Shown here in pieces: positions 11,001 through 17,803 of a stretch of 26,079 nt of DNA. The position numbers were made by a program, and so were the translations under genes. The number at the start of each line of letters is the position of its first letter. Within the stretch, counting starts at the first letter, position 1. Below the pieces are notes generated by a model. The model worked only from the letters and a program-made list of their open reading frames with translations, did no database searches and was not told the DNA's origin. The stretch is from a virus: positions 1 through 26,079 of the IMG/VR virus record IMGVR_UViG_3300030329_004662; one strand, written 5' to 3'.

Positions 11001-13577
11001 TGGGCGCATGATAGAACTACATATAAACATGTTAATAGAACTAAGCAACATTGGTTAAATAATATTGATGTCAGTAAATATGAAGGAAAAGCCCCAACAG
11101 GACTTAGTGTTTTATCTAAAAATTCTACAATAAATGATGATGCATGGAATCAATTAGATGCTACTAATAGAGTTTTTTCTAAATCTATAGGAATAGCTCA
11201 AAAGACTCTTAGAATAGTTGAAAATTTATATGAATTAGCTGCTCCTTATACTGATATCAATACTAAGCAAACTCATAAAACAAAAAGAAGGCTTATAGAT
11301 AGAACGCTTCCAAATGGAGATCATATTGAGATTTTTATGGATTTAGGAACTGAATGGTATCATAGACAAGCTTTAGAGTCTCAGATAATGATAGATAGTT
11401 GGAAGGGGGTTGATAAAAGAATTGTAGATGATATTATGATGTATAGAAAAGAATTTTTATATCCACTAATGGATGATAAAATATCTATTACTTCTGATCA
11501 AATAACAGAATCTGTTCATCCAAATAATAGAAAGATAAGGCTTTTTAGAAAATATAAAAATGGAAAAGAAGTAGATTTAAATAAAGTTGATAAAGATTTA
11601 CTTAGCAGCATGCAAGATAATTTCAATAACTTCTCTGAGCTTCAAACTCAAATATATGAAGGAGGAGTAGGAAGAAGTCCTTATTATCATGATATGATAA
11701 ATAAATCTAGAGATTATTTTAGTCATCTAGAAAGTTTAGGTGATAATACTTTTTATAAACTTGTATCTAAATACGGATATAAGAATACTACTGAATCTCA
11801 ATATTTTGAAGATATGTTTAGTATGACTTCAGAAGTTAGATATGAATCTAAAAAGTTAATAGCTGATCCTAAAAGTGATTTTTCTATGGATAATGTTAGA
11901 TTAGATCCTGTTTCACATATGAAAATGGCTCCAAAAGCTAGTCCTTTTGATCAAGTAGTTATTAATAAAGCAGAAGCTATATCTCAAGGAAGAGAAGGCT
12001 CTGTTTTAGAAAGAACATATAGAAAAATATTAGACAGAGATCCTTTAGGTCATAAATATACTGATGAAATGATATTGATGGGAGATGAATTAAAACTTCA
12101 TAATAGAATAATGGATTTAGCTATGGTACAAGCTCCATGGGCTACTGCTGAAATGCAAGAATTAATTCCTAAAGCTGTGACTGATATTAAGAGTTCAAAA
12201 AGAAAGATACTTGGCTTAATTAATATTAGAGATAGAGTAAAATTTAGCACTAAAATACCTTGGAAGCTAAAGCAAGCAAGATTAAAAGCTCTTGAAGCAG
12301 AAATTAAAAAAATTGAATATAAAATGGGTCCTATGCTTACAAAGGATTGGTTTAAAGGTAAAGAACCTGAAAATTTCCCTGATGTTAATCTAGTTGATAT
12401 CTATAGAAATAAAGATATAAGAGAAGCTACTATACAATATTATACTTTGCATTCATTTGGTAATTTATTTACAGCAAAAAACCCTAATCAAATGACTAAA
12501 GATATAAGAGAATTAAGGCAAATGATTGGAGTTGAATATAAAGAAATAAACACACTTCAAAGCAGCACTGGATATGGTCATTTAACTATGAGTAAAGCTC
12601 AAATTGAAAAGTTTAGATTAGATCCATATACAAGCAGATATACATTAGAAGATGCAATACAATTAAAGTTACAAGAAGGTTTTAGAAATCATGGAGCTTC
12701 ATTTTTATTTGAATTTGCAACGCCTAAATATGGAGGTGAAGTCAATTTAGGTGTTTATAATGGAAGAGTAATGCCTACTGTTATTAAGCCTTCAGCTAAC
12801 TATAAGAGAATTTTAAGATTTATGTTAGAAAGTATGGAAACTGCATATAGAGAAAAAACTGGAAGAGGTGATCTGTGGAAGAATTTATTAACTAAAATAG
12901 CAGAAAGAGATGCTCATTTTTCTAATATATTCAGTGGAGACCTGCAATATATCCCTACTGATGGAGCGCAAATAAATAGTATGTTTAAGAATGCTCCAGA
13001 TGTTCCTAATAGATTGAATGCTTATATAGGTATGAGATATGGAGATATTACTTTTAGAAAGAATATATTACATAGGCATGTATTTGGACTTGGCCATGAA
13101 TACGATACCAATATATCTTTTTTAAATGAATTGCATGCGAATGCCAAGAGAATGCATGATCCTACTCAAAGAAGAGAAATACGAGAAAGAACTGAAGGAA
13201 TATCAAAATTGCATCAATTAACAATGGAGGGTGGATATATGAATCCTATATCATATCATTTATTAATAGAGCAATATAAAAAAGAATTGGGAGATTTAGG
13301 ATTTGGAAAAGAATCTATTGCAGGTGGCTATGATAAGTGGGGTAATCAAATACAAATTAATCCAGCTACAGCTAACCATGGATTAACTGGTTTAATTACT
13401 GGAGATAAAGGAGTTTCTTTTGATCCTATGAGAATGATGTCGCCTTATAAGATCAACATGTTGTTAAAGTTTATGGAGCAGGGCGCCAATGTTGCATCTA
13501 CTCGTAAAGAGAATGGAGAAAGTTGGAAAACAGAATGGAAATCAGAAATAGAAGGTGGAAGAATATGCAAACCTTAA
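5085..13577 (+). CDS. Giant 2830-residue ejection/internal virion (polyvalent-type) protein
   Basis: One uninterrupted frame of 2830 codons. The N-terminal ~470 residues hold several hydrophobic or Gly/Ala-rich stretches (about 93-125, 275-300 and 420-460), suited to membrane insertion or channel formation. The rest is almost entirely charged helical sequence. The beginning (VAWDVLGSALWAFTDEMMFG followed by GVPGAAYKR) recalls the starts of giant phage proteins thought to be ejected with the DNA. No lysozyme or transglycosylase motif is evident. The Gly-rich RKGGGGKT near residue 465 does not fit a Walker A. T7 gp16 (about 1318 residues) is the functional analogue by position: the largest protein, next to last or last in the ejection block. 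A weak AGGAAT precedes the ATG. The frame being real is nearly certain; the ejection role is inferred from size, order and hydrophobic N-terminus. Confidence 0.7.
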   Translation: MSLEQRFLEMLNEREDFTSTQLAPKKSKWDLSPSEAFEEKNVPSPESIDQRNVAWDVLGSALWAFTDEMMFGVPGAAYKRTTGEEFWEPETVAGKVSAGVAGFAGFAAPVPWAPLKVGGVIAKGAAKLPIKAVGKTLSSATRKAVNEVTAKGVNEGAEQLARNLGKASTSWTMMGRWDSKVANNWEKFAGRNIDELVDFAVRKGDVGLDDANIVRNVFKANFKDRPMIDIIDVIMRNRPDRTGFAMGSMIHEATMFGAIDSIMEGVHYWGEKGEVPYDWTAPLWGMGTGAAFGALKFFPGHGKQASTWQDFKTGWTAWAGKDVFSKMDKNKLMNNAKILGNELKNGMNGKSSYLLEFQTKDGLLKTIDLTNPESYLLGMADDEAVAVLRKILKGKQQEIGGLMMKEALWEDLRSSGKNWGHMVAGSMIMNARTILAISQGEDVPLEDIMTSVFLGAFVNRKGGGGKTYDIMQNEMMSLRRSLNTLGVHGKNYIDRFPSGASGSNEPLNPLNYGEFNDVRRIFRDKGITSDNPAAVETMSKDGSESVVVASATAKGDFSLFNQIYAFAHGASGERHIKSRDKITVNEARAIEAEFKKVEYTIDGKTFKLNTIDNTRKALEDISDRLHDRVESEALHSVYEVMSEGGVSYYQDGKQRFYPSNEYGLQNIGFIPKRVKISDHLYAMAEKGQLEWLVDSNGNKLSGKDARYKLTDYQRKLDALFDFMSIIPGRSSYYEGTKSAGYIETSEGLGRTIKAMLTKENAFNKGFKINKPWLKFKMENLEDMKIATAVRYFKKSKDHISETFDTSSESWNAILGSLRDAGILVNSKDGLANVLIQNPFKNIEIKVPEGMQEGDPKLNEAKNFVSNIVSILGAKGQHNVSETGKSTTSYAQVEKLINTLNKFGITNDIKVFNMFAQDVVSDIAYQKVIGTKLTQGDVHVIQELMNLDTPMASYGTQGVAKGFMIKKLKKSNSMSEDLQNAIDAYNKEVDLLVKRGEKKGKEGEGSVIKVIDEAPLLTEVHSIKNLAEMVRRAREKSDITATDHIVDFMNALDPNDSLRNSLAGYMQKYGVSADRMLTWLRDHKIIEPEPGQREGATKYVINIDKMKEGRKLRNDFEKWLEIDYGIRVKDIEHIQHQAEYEANELMNQSRRDTKNNSVITVDGFFKKWFPKFHNKKPFGTKIEDYDTYLTEKLYLDIDHNINKYAIRDIIRDMEFVDSKTGNRTRGTDILTGWDSNPRNRARYFEAAADIMHVLKTRLTTVSKHKIQYIKGKLEATSQVKALTGLDIFHTSRGLDYMIVDGTMHATFDTSGRNIIQKALNIFELESPNISNNRRKELENAKTHFDLLLNQIDFIKGSGVSIIRFGNAKAGIAIPKLYSTKIINLFKNEIYDVYYEKANPAQKEILNEVMNSLKSVSELHNDKADPNYIEGNYKSSQWTKVHKQAYRTLILKDMLVGKDKDLYLESLSWSESKTRDMLSKRFSLFDTKSANRITKDLIDIIPNEMKYKFGYDPTSEYKTRDFGMAVWADKRHGGIQERIESILAKQKLSWDSLTGGRENSTGFDSIGFISKNMKDFLSVVSGDALGEASSFKPIISSSGKDNILLFGKTLFVYDPLIQKDIFDKQAGLDVLLTESADKLQLSTNPINKPIKELLNMTTADWGTGNYMFKIKKESLGLVGYQKEGPAKQSYSLWNFMQSKESAAIYETFYSQKLDRSLQDVAKILSNPVLKSSAFRLIKGIDRDIPLDDLFGSDNFANFSNLAKWMHLSENSRPEAFGEYMLNNALKKQFIDPVLDQSAIIDGKQFGGKTVLSQSFKLRDLDVSTVPKNNRKGEIILPATDMNQSIHFGDKNVKVRVVDRKTGKDKDAYKAFKEILQINDPKMKEKDIKELWLEIANLGELHSIFSDKTFMGEFINIYDIGILTTRYPRTRPNDLALLRLKGFLNKEAGNQAIVNDLDVYSIFEGDYDYDKIDYFWAHDRTTYKHVNRTKQHWLNNIDVSKYEGKAPTGLSVLSKNSTINDDAWNQLDATNRVFSKSIGIAQKTLRIVENLYELAAPYTDINTKQTHKTKRRLIDRTLPNGDHIEIFMDLGTEWYHRQALESQIMIDSWKGVDKRIVDDIMMYRKEFLYPLMDDKISITSDQITESVHPNNRKIRLFRKYKNGKEVDLNKVDKDLLSSMQDNFNNFSELQTQIYEGGVGRSPYYHDMINKSRDYFSHLESLGDNTFYKLVSKYGYKNTTESQYFEDMFSMTSEVRYESKKLIADPKSDFSMDNVRLDPVSHMKMAPKASPFDQVVINKAEAISQGREGSVLERTYRKILDRDPLGHKYTDEMILMGDELKLHNRIMDLAMVQAPWATAEMQELIPKAVTDIKSSKRKILGLINIRDRVKFSTKIPWKLKQARLKALEAEIKKIEYKMGPMLTKDWFKGKEPENFPDVNLVDIYRNKDIREATIQYYTLHSFGNLFTAKNPNQMTKDIRELRQMIGVEYKEINTLQSSTGYGHLTMSKAQIEKFRLDPYTSRYTLEDAIQLKLQEGFRNHGASFLFEFATPKYGGEVNLGVYNGRVMPTVIKPSANYKRILRFMLESMETAYREKTGRGDLWKNLLTKIAERDAHFSNIFSGDLQYIPTDGAQINSMFKNAPDVPNRLNAYIGMRYGDITFRKNILHRHVFGLGHEYDTNISFLNELHANAKRMHDPTQRREIRERTEGISKLHQLTMEGGYMNPISYHLLIEQYKKELGDLGFGKESIAGGYDKWGNQIQINPATANHGLTGLITGDKGVSFDPMRMMSPYKINMLLKFMEQGANVASTRKENGESWKTEWKSEIEGGRICKP

Positions 13578-13586
13578 GGAGAAATT

Positions 13587-16358
13587 ATGTCAGGTAGACC
13601 AGGGCCAGCTAAATGTTCAATTTCAACGCTAATGAATCAAGTTAGAGTTGAAGGATTAAAATTTACAGAAGACACTAATGTTAAGAAAAAAATCAATGAT
13701 CCTAGCGCTTTAACAAAAGAGGTATTTGAAGAGGTTTTTAGACTACCTTTTGAAATGAAAAATGTAATTAAGTATACTCCTGGTGAGGTCAGACAGTTTC
13801 AAAATAGACTATCTGAAATAAGAAGATCTATAAGATCTGGAAAATTTAATGGTAGATTAGGTGAATTTTTCTTTAATACTTCAGCAAGAGCTAAAAAATT
13901 TCCTTTAGCTAATAAATTGTTAAATCAAATGATAGATGTGAATTATTCATATAAAGGTAGACAATCTAGGCATAATACATTATATAATAGAATGTTAGAT
14001 GGCATGAAGACTCATTTAAGAGCTGAAGGTTTAATGTCTCAAAGTATTGACTGGAGTTTTAAGAAAGCTGTTAAAAAAGCAGAAGAATTTGATATATTGA
14101 TAAGAAAGCTTGAATTAGAAGCTACTCAAGGAAATAAAAGGGCCTTTACTGAATTAGCTCAAATGAGAGCTAAAGAAGCCACTTTTTATAAAACAGGAGA
14201 AGGTAAGTTATTTTCTGAAGTTATAGATATGATTGAAAATAAATTTACAAATGCTGAAAGACAGTTATTAGAAGATCAGTATTATGGACCTAGAAGAAAA
14301 ATAATGCAAGAGCAGCTAGATAAAGGAATGGATTTTGATATTGCTTGGAAAATAGCTAAAAGATCTGTTAAGAAACCTGATGTATGGGAAAACACTCTTC
14401 ATAAAGTTACAAAATCTGAACCTTTAAGAAATGTTTTAGAAACGCATCTTGAGCTTATGGATAATATGTATGTTGTATTAGATAGAGGTGTTGGAGCATA
14501 TGTAGAAGCATTAAAAATATCCCTTAAAGGAAGAGGCTATTCTAATGAAGTTCTAGATTCTATTGCTTCTAAAATTAAAGACAAAATTAGACCTAAAAAA
14601 GAAGGTGGAGGTTTTTATCCTCATTTTAGAAGAGAAATGAATATGGATTTTTTAAATGGTTTAATGCCTCATTTTGAAAATATATCTAATTCTTTATCTG
14701 AATTCAATAGAGCAGATACAAAATCTTTAGAGGCAGCAATTGGTGGAATTAATACATATCTTACACCTAGGGCAAAAGGTAGAGCTAAAGACATTCAAGG
14801 ATTTGATTATTCTAAAAACTTTGTTGCGAATATAAAGAGATATGTTGATGAAATAGATAGATTTAACTATTTAGCACATACAGATCTGTATACTAAAAGA
14901 ATATTAGAGCAATCTAAAGAACTTTTTAAAGAAGGAAATCTTGATGGATATGGTAAGGATGCTGTTAGATTAATACAAGAAATGAATCTTTCAATGAAAG
15001 GTCAAACTGGCTTTAGAAATCAAGCTTTAGAATCAACGACAAGAACTTTACTTGGATTGGAGTTTGTATCTAAACTTGGATTTAATTTAAGAAGTGCAGC
15101 TAGAAATGCATCTCAGGGACTACTTAATTTTGTAGAATTTGGTCCTATAGCTTGGGCTAAATCTACAAAGTTTTATAGGCAAAATGATAAAATAAAAAGA
15201 AAAGTAGATAAAATGCTAGATGAAGCTGGCTTATTATTTTCTGAAGCTACTCCAGAATTAGAAGAAATGATGACTACAACTAAAGGAAAATTTACCTTTA
15301 AATTAGCTGGTGAAAAAATAGTTCTTAATGAAGGTAGTAGATTTCAAAATTTAGAAAGAAAAGTTTCAAAAATAGCTGGAAGTACAATTGTATCTGGCCT
15401 TATGAGAAAAGTTGAAAATATGAATAGGAAGACTACTTTTAAAATAGCTTTCTATAAAATGTATAATGAATTAGATATGAATCGTGGTTATAAAGATTGG
15501 GTTAGAGAAAATTCAAATAAAAAAGTCAAAGATGATATGGCTAGTAGGGCTAGAAATTATGCTATTAGAATGACAACATTGTTGCATTATGATTATTCAG
15601 CATTATCTAAATCTAAATATTTAAAACATCCTGTAGGAAGATTATTAGGACAATTCCAGCATTATGCATGGAAATTTACAGAATATAATTATGGTTTAAT
15701 GAAAGATTCTATGGGTGATTTTGCTGCTGGAAGCACAATGAGAGAAAAATTTTATGGACCTAATATGGCTAAGTCTGTAAGGATGGGATTTGCTTATTTT
15801 TTAGCTCCAGCTATAGCTTCGGCTTTTACAGGTGTTAATATTGGAAATTTAATAGAGCATGATGCTTCTAAAAGAATGGATCAATTAGGTGCTTTGTTTA
15901 CTGGAGATGACGATGAAATAAGAAAAGCTTTTTATGGCAGAGGAGTAGGTACTGGACTTATAGGAGCTCCAGCTGTATCAGATGCTTTAGCTATTGGCAA
16001 TATATTTGAATGGTGGGAAATGGATGATGATGATATGAGCTCCCTTTTAACTGGATACCAAGATTATGCAAGAGTAACTAATAGTAGAAAAACCTATGAA
16101 TTAATACATATTCTCAATACCCAGCTAGGAAGAACTGTATATCAAACAATTCCAATGATGTCAGAATCTTATCTAGGAACATCACTTCAGTTTGAGCTTG
16201 GTTTATATCCTAATAAAGCTTCAAAAGATCTTCAAAAGAAAGTTTTAGGCGTTTCTAGAAAATATCTTCCAAAAGGATTAGAAGAAGCATTTAGAGAGTT
16301 ACAGAGAGAGGTTGAACGAGGTAAAGAAACCTCATTAGGTATAGAACCAAGAACTTAG
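13587..16358 (+). CDS. 923-residue helical virion protein, PLxRFG-like C-terminal partner of the giant protein
   Basis: A helical, Arg/Lys-rich protein with two recognisable stretches. Residues ~497-515 read like the SxxxN..QG segment (FNLRSAARNASQGLLNF) common near the end of giant phage polyvalent proteins. Residues 681-696 (HPVGRLLGQFQHYAWK) resemble the P-L-x-R-F/Q-F signature of PLxRFG-type proteins. A hydrophobic segment lies at ~731-757. In many phages these elements are the C-terminal end of one giant protein. Here they sit in a separate gene right after the 2830-residue gene (9-base gap, AAGGAG before the ATG), so the giant ejection protein may be split in two. The stop codon overlaps the stop of the convergent gene. 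Family call is by motif memory, moderate confidence. Confidence 0.6.
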   Translation: MSGRPGPAKCSISTLMNQVRVEGLKFTEDTNVKKKINDPSALTKEVFEEVFRLPFEMKNVIKYTPGEVRQFQNRLSEIRRSIRSGKFNGRLGEFFFNTSARAKKFPLANKLLNQMIDVNYSYKGRQSRHNTLYNRMLDGMKTHLRAEGLMSQSIDWSFKKAVKKAEEFDILIRKLELEATQGNKRAFTELAQMRAKEATFYKTGEGKLFSEVIDMIENKFTNAERQLLEDQYYGPRRKIMQEQLDKGMDFDIAWKIAKRSVKKPDVWENTLHKVTKSEPLRNVLETHLELMDNMYVVLDRGVGAYVEALKISLKGRGYSNEVLDSIASKIKDKIRPKKEGGGFYPHFRREMNMDFLNGLMPHFENISNSLSEFNRADTKSLEAAIGGINTYLTPRAKGRAKDIQGFDYSKNFVANIKRYVDEIDRFNYLAHTDLYTKRILEQSKELFKEGNLDGYGKDAVRLIQEMNLSMKGQTGFRNQALESTTRTLLGLEFVSKLGFNLRSAARNASQGLLNFVEFGPIAWAKSTKFYRQNDKIKRKVDKMLDEAGLLFSEATPELEEMMTTTKGKFTFKLAGEKIVLNEGSRFQNLERKVSKIAGSTIVSGLMRKVENMNRKTTFKIAFYKMYNELDMNRGYKDWVRENSNKKVKDDMASRARNYAIRMTTLLHYDYSALSKSKYLKHPVGRLLGQFQHYAWKFTEYNYGLMKDSMGDFAAGSTMREKFYGPNMAKSVRMGFAYFLAPAIASAFTGVNIGNLIEHDASKRMDQLGALFTGDDDEIRKAFYGRGVGTGLIGAPAVSDALAIGNIFEWWEMDDDDMSSLLTGYQDYARVTNSRKTYELIHILNTQLGRTVYQTIPMMSESYLGTSLQFELGLYPNKASKDLQKKVLGVSRKYLPKGLEEAFRELQREVERGKETSLGIEPRT

Positions 16359-16549
16359 TTTAATATTTTATTTTTATTTGACAATTCTGATAGAGAATCT
16401 TTTAATTTTTCTAAATTTTCTATCATATCTTTCAATAGAGCTATTTGCAATACAATGCTTTCTGAAGTAGTACCTTCATCCCTCATTTGACCTACCATAT
16501 TCTCTATCATTTTTAAGTTTGCTAAAAAGTAATCATAAGGTGTTTCCAT
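16355..16549 (-). CDS. Small helical protein, function unknown
   Basis: A 64-residue protein (starts METPYDYFLAN) made of amphipathic helices with a leucine-heptad C-terminal part (residues ~35-60), so it may form a small coiled-coil dimer. Its ATG directly abuts the stop of the upstream nuclease gene, and AGGAGA inside that gene serves as ribosome binding site, suggesting translational coupling. It is the last gene of the leftward operon. Its TAA shares two bases with the TAG of the rightward operon. No family recognised. Confidence 0.65.
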   Translation of the reverse strand: METPYDYFLANLKMIENMVGQMRDEGTTSESIVLQIALLKDMIENLEKLKDSLSELSNKNKILN

Positions 16550-16909
16550 TTATTCTCCTATTAATTCTAAAAAGTGATTTAAAGGAATAGCCACATAAGG
16601 CTCTTTCCTGTTTTTCTTTATAACTACAGCTGGATTTGTATTTTCTTTTAAATTTGATTCAGCTTGCTCCACAGTACTCCAAAATTGTAATCTTTCAACA
16701 TTTTTGCATTCAAAGGAATAAGGTATTAGTTCTCTAGCTTTAGGAGATAATACTATATCTTCTCCTGTCATTCCCATTGTTTGAGATTTAATATCATCAT
16801 CTTGAAGTTTAGGTATTTTAGTCCAATTGGTTATAAATACCTCTCTTAATTTATCTCTTACTAGATTTTGAAGTTTTCTTCCCTTTGCTTTGCTTGATTT
16901 TATTTTCAT
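16550..16909 (-). CDS. PD-(D/E)xK-type nuclease, Holliday-resolvase-like
   Basis: A 119-residue protein with the order expected of small phage PD-(D/E)xK nucleases. An N-terminal basic helix is followed by GMTGED51-IVLS, then a strand with E67-C-K69 (PYSFECKN), and a helix with Q82 (EQAESN) that could be the conserved Q after the ExK. Residues ~90-110 (PAVVIKKNRKEPYVAIPL) form the last strands. D51, E67 and K69 would bind the metal. Such proteins cut branched DNA or act as Holliday-junction resolvases during phage replication and packaging, which fits its place in the replication operon. GGGAGAA upstream supports the start, which lies inside the preceding small gene. Whether it resolves junctions or acts as another endonuclease cannot be told. 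Confidence 0.75.
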   Translation of the reverse strand: MKIKSSKAKGRKLQNLVRDKLREVFITNWTKIPKLQDDDIKSQTMGMTGEDIVLSPKARELIPYSFECKNVERLQFWSTVEQAESNLKENTNPAVVIKKNRKEPYVAIPLNHFLELIGE

Positions 16910-17021
16910 ATTCTTCTATTCTCCCATTTAATTTATCCATGAAGTCAGGATTTGTTTTTATTACTGGAAGAGTTTTAAGTATTTCACTTAGACGTTTCCA
17001 ATTGTTTTTCTTTGACGCCAT
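16851..17021 (-). CDS. Small basic protein, function unknown
   Basis: A 56-codon frame starting MASKKNNWKRLSE with a strong AAGGAG 7 bases before the ATG. The product is basic and helical with a Lys/Ser-rich tail. It overlaps the start of the nuclease gene by 59 bases and the end of the preceding small gene by 38. The ribosome binding site argues that it is translated; the extent of overlap leaves some doubt. No family recognised. Confidence 0.5.
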   Translation of the reverse strand: MASKKNNWKRLSEILKTLPVIKTNPDFMDKLNGRIEEYENKIKQSKGKKTSKSSKR

Positions 17022-17142
17022 AACCCATCTCCTTCCTTAATCTTTTTCTTGCTCTTTTTAATGCAGACCAATCCACCTCAACTCCCGACTTAAGCTGAGG
17101 TAGATCTTGTCCACATTTACAACACTTTGAATTAATCTTCAT
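16984..17142 (-). CDS. Small Cys-containing basic protein, function unknown
   Basis: A 52-codon frame starting MKINSKCCKCGQDL. C7, C8 and C10 resemble half of a zinc knuckle, but no second Cys pair follows; the rest is a basic helix. Its start overlaps the end of the upstream gene by 11 bases and has only a weak AAGAG upstream. It overlaps the next small gene by 38 bases. Probably real because it fills an otherwise empty stretch in a tight operon, but unproven. Confidence 0.45.
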   Translation of the reverse strand: MKINSKCCKCGQDLPQLKSGVEVDWSALKRARKRLRKEMGYGVKEKQLETSK

Positions 17143-17335
17143 CTCTTAACTCTGTTAATTTAAATGAAAAGTAATTTTGTCCATTTTTATTTCTTTTCCA
17201 AAGTGCTATTTGTACTTTTTTGTTCTTATAAACATTATCTTCAAATTCAACAGTTCCTGATAAATCAGGTCTATTTTCATTTCCTCCTTTGTCTTTTGGA
17301 AACGCTGCTCCTTGAGCTACTGTTATATACTTCAT
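17132..17335 (-). CDS. Small beta-rich protein, possibly OB-like, function unknown
   Basis: A 67-residue protein (MKYITVAQGAAFPKDKG) with alternating strands and an aromatic/basic strand pair near residues 40-60 (QIALWKRNKNGQNYFSFKL). That pattern is seen in small phage proteins with an OB-like or SSB-like core. It sits in the replication operon, so nucleic-acid binding is plausible but not shown. AAGGGGAAG precedes the ATG. No catalytic residues are visible. Confidence 0.6.
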   Translation of the reverse strand: MKYITVAQGAAFPKDKGGNENRPDLSGTVEFEDNVYKNKKVQIALWKRNKNGQNYFSFKLTELRDED

Positions 17336-17450
17336 TTTTCTTCCCCTTATTTTTTTTATTTAATTGTTCTTTACAAGCATGATAAAATTCATATTCCCAC
17401 ATATTCCATTTTTCTTCATTATCAGCCCAGAACTCTTTCATTTTTCCCAT
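17277..17450 (-). CDS. Small Trp-rich N-terminus protein, function unknown
   Basis: A 57-codon frame starting MGKMKEFWADNEEKWNMWEY with AAAGG 7 bases upstream of the ATG. The first 35 residues are an aromatic amphipathic helix; the last 20 are Ser/Arg/Lys-rich and overlap the next gene by 59 bases. It fills the stretch between the zinc-ribbon gene and the OB-like gene. It is a likely micro-gene of the operon, without recognised family. Confidence 0.45.
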   Translation of the reverse strand: MGKMKEFWADNEEKWNMWEYEFYHACKEQLNKKNKGKKNEVYNSSSRSSVSKRQRRK

Positions 17451-17649
17451 TATTTAGCCTTTCTAGCTTATTATCTTTTAACGCTTTACGCCATCCTTTT
17501 GTTCCATAAGTTTCTTTGTATGCACATGGCTCACATACATTCCACTGATCTTCTGTGACTAAACTTTTAAATAGAAATACTTTTGTAGTTCTAGTTTCAC
17601 CACATCTATTACAGTGAAAATACTCCTTACCCAGATATTCTTTTACCAT
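17422..17649 (-). CDS. Small zinc-ribbon protein
   Basis: A 75-residue protein with two CxxC knuckles, C13-x-x-C16 (FHCNRCGE) and C39-x-x-C42 (NVCEPCAY), spaced as in a treble-clef or zinc ribbon that binds one Zn. Such single-ribbon proteins are common in phage early operons and usually bind nucleic acid or RNA polymerase; the role here is not determinable. It overlaps the upstream gene by 23 bases and the downstream one by 29. AAGAAG lies before the ATG but is weak. Confidence 0.65.
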   Translation of the reverse strand: MVKEYLGKEYFHCNRCGETRTTKVFLFKSLVTEDQWNVCEPCAYKETYGTKGWRKALKDNKLERLNNGKNERVLG

Positions 17650-17803
17650 CAGGAATATCTTCTTTTTCTAATCCAAAGCTAGGCATAGAATTATAAGTAA
17701 TTATTTCATACTCACAAGTATTACTATTATATTTCTTTTGCCACACTTGTTTGCTTTTGGGGCAATACTTCATTACAGAATTACCCCATGTCTTTTTATT
17801 CAT
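17627..17803 (-). CDS. Small protein of the replication operon, function unknown
   Basis: A 58-residue protein starting MNKKTWGNSVMKYC. A GTG four codons further upstream would extend the frame, but GAGGAG lies 5 bases before the ATG at 17803, so that ATG is chosen. The start overlaps the end of the primase-helicase by 8 bases. The middle (YCPKSKQVWQKKYNSNTCEY) has two Cys 16 residues apart, not a clear zinc site. The C-terminal IITYNSMPSFGLEKEDIPDG is reminiscent of small phage zinc-binding proteins that keep a second Cys pair, which is missing here. Confidence 0.6.
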   Translation of the reverse strand: MNKKTWGNSVMKYCPKSKQVWQKKYNSNTCEYEIITYNSMPSFGLEKEDIPDGKRISG

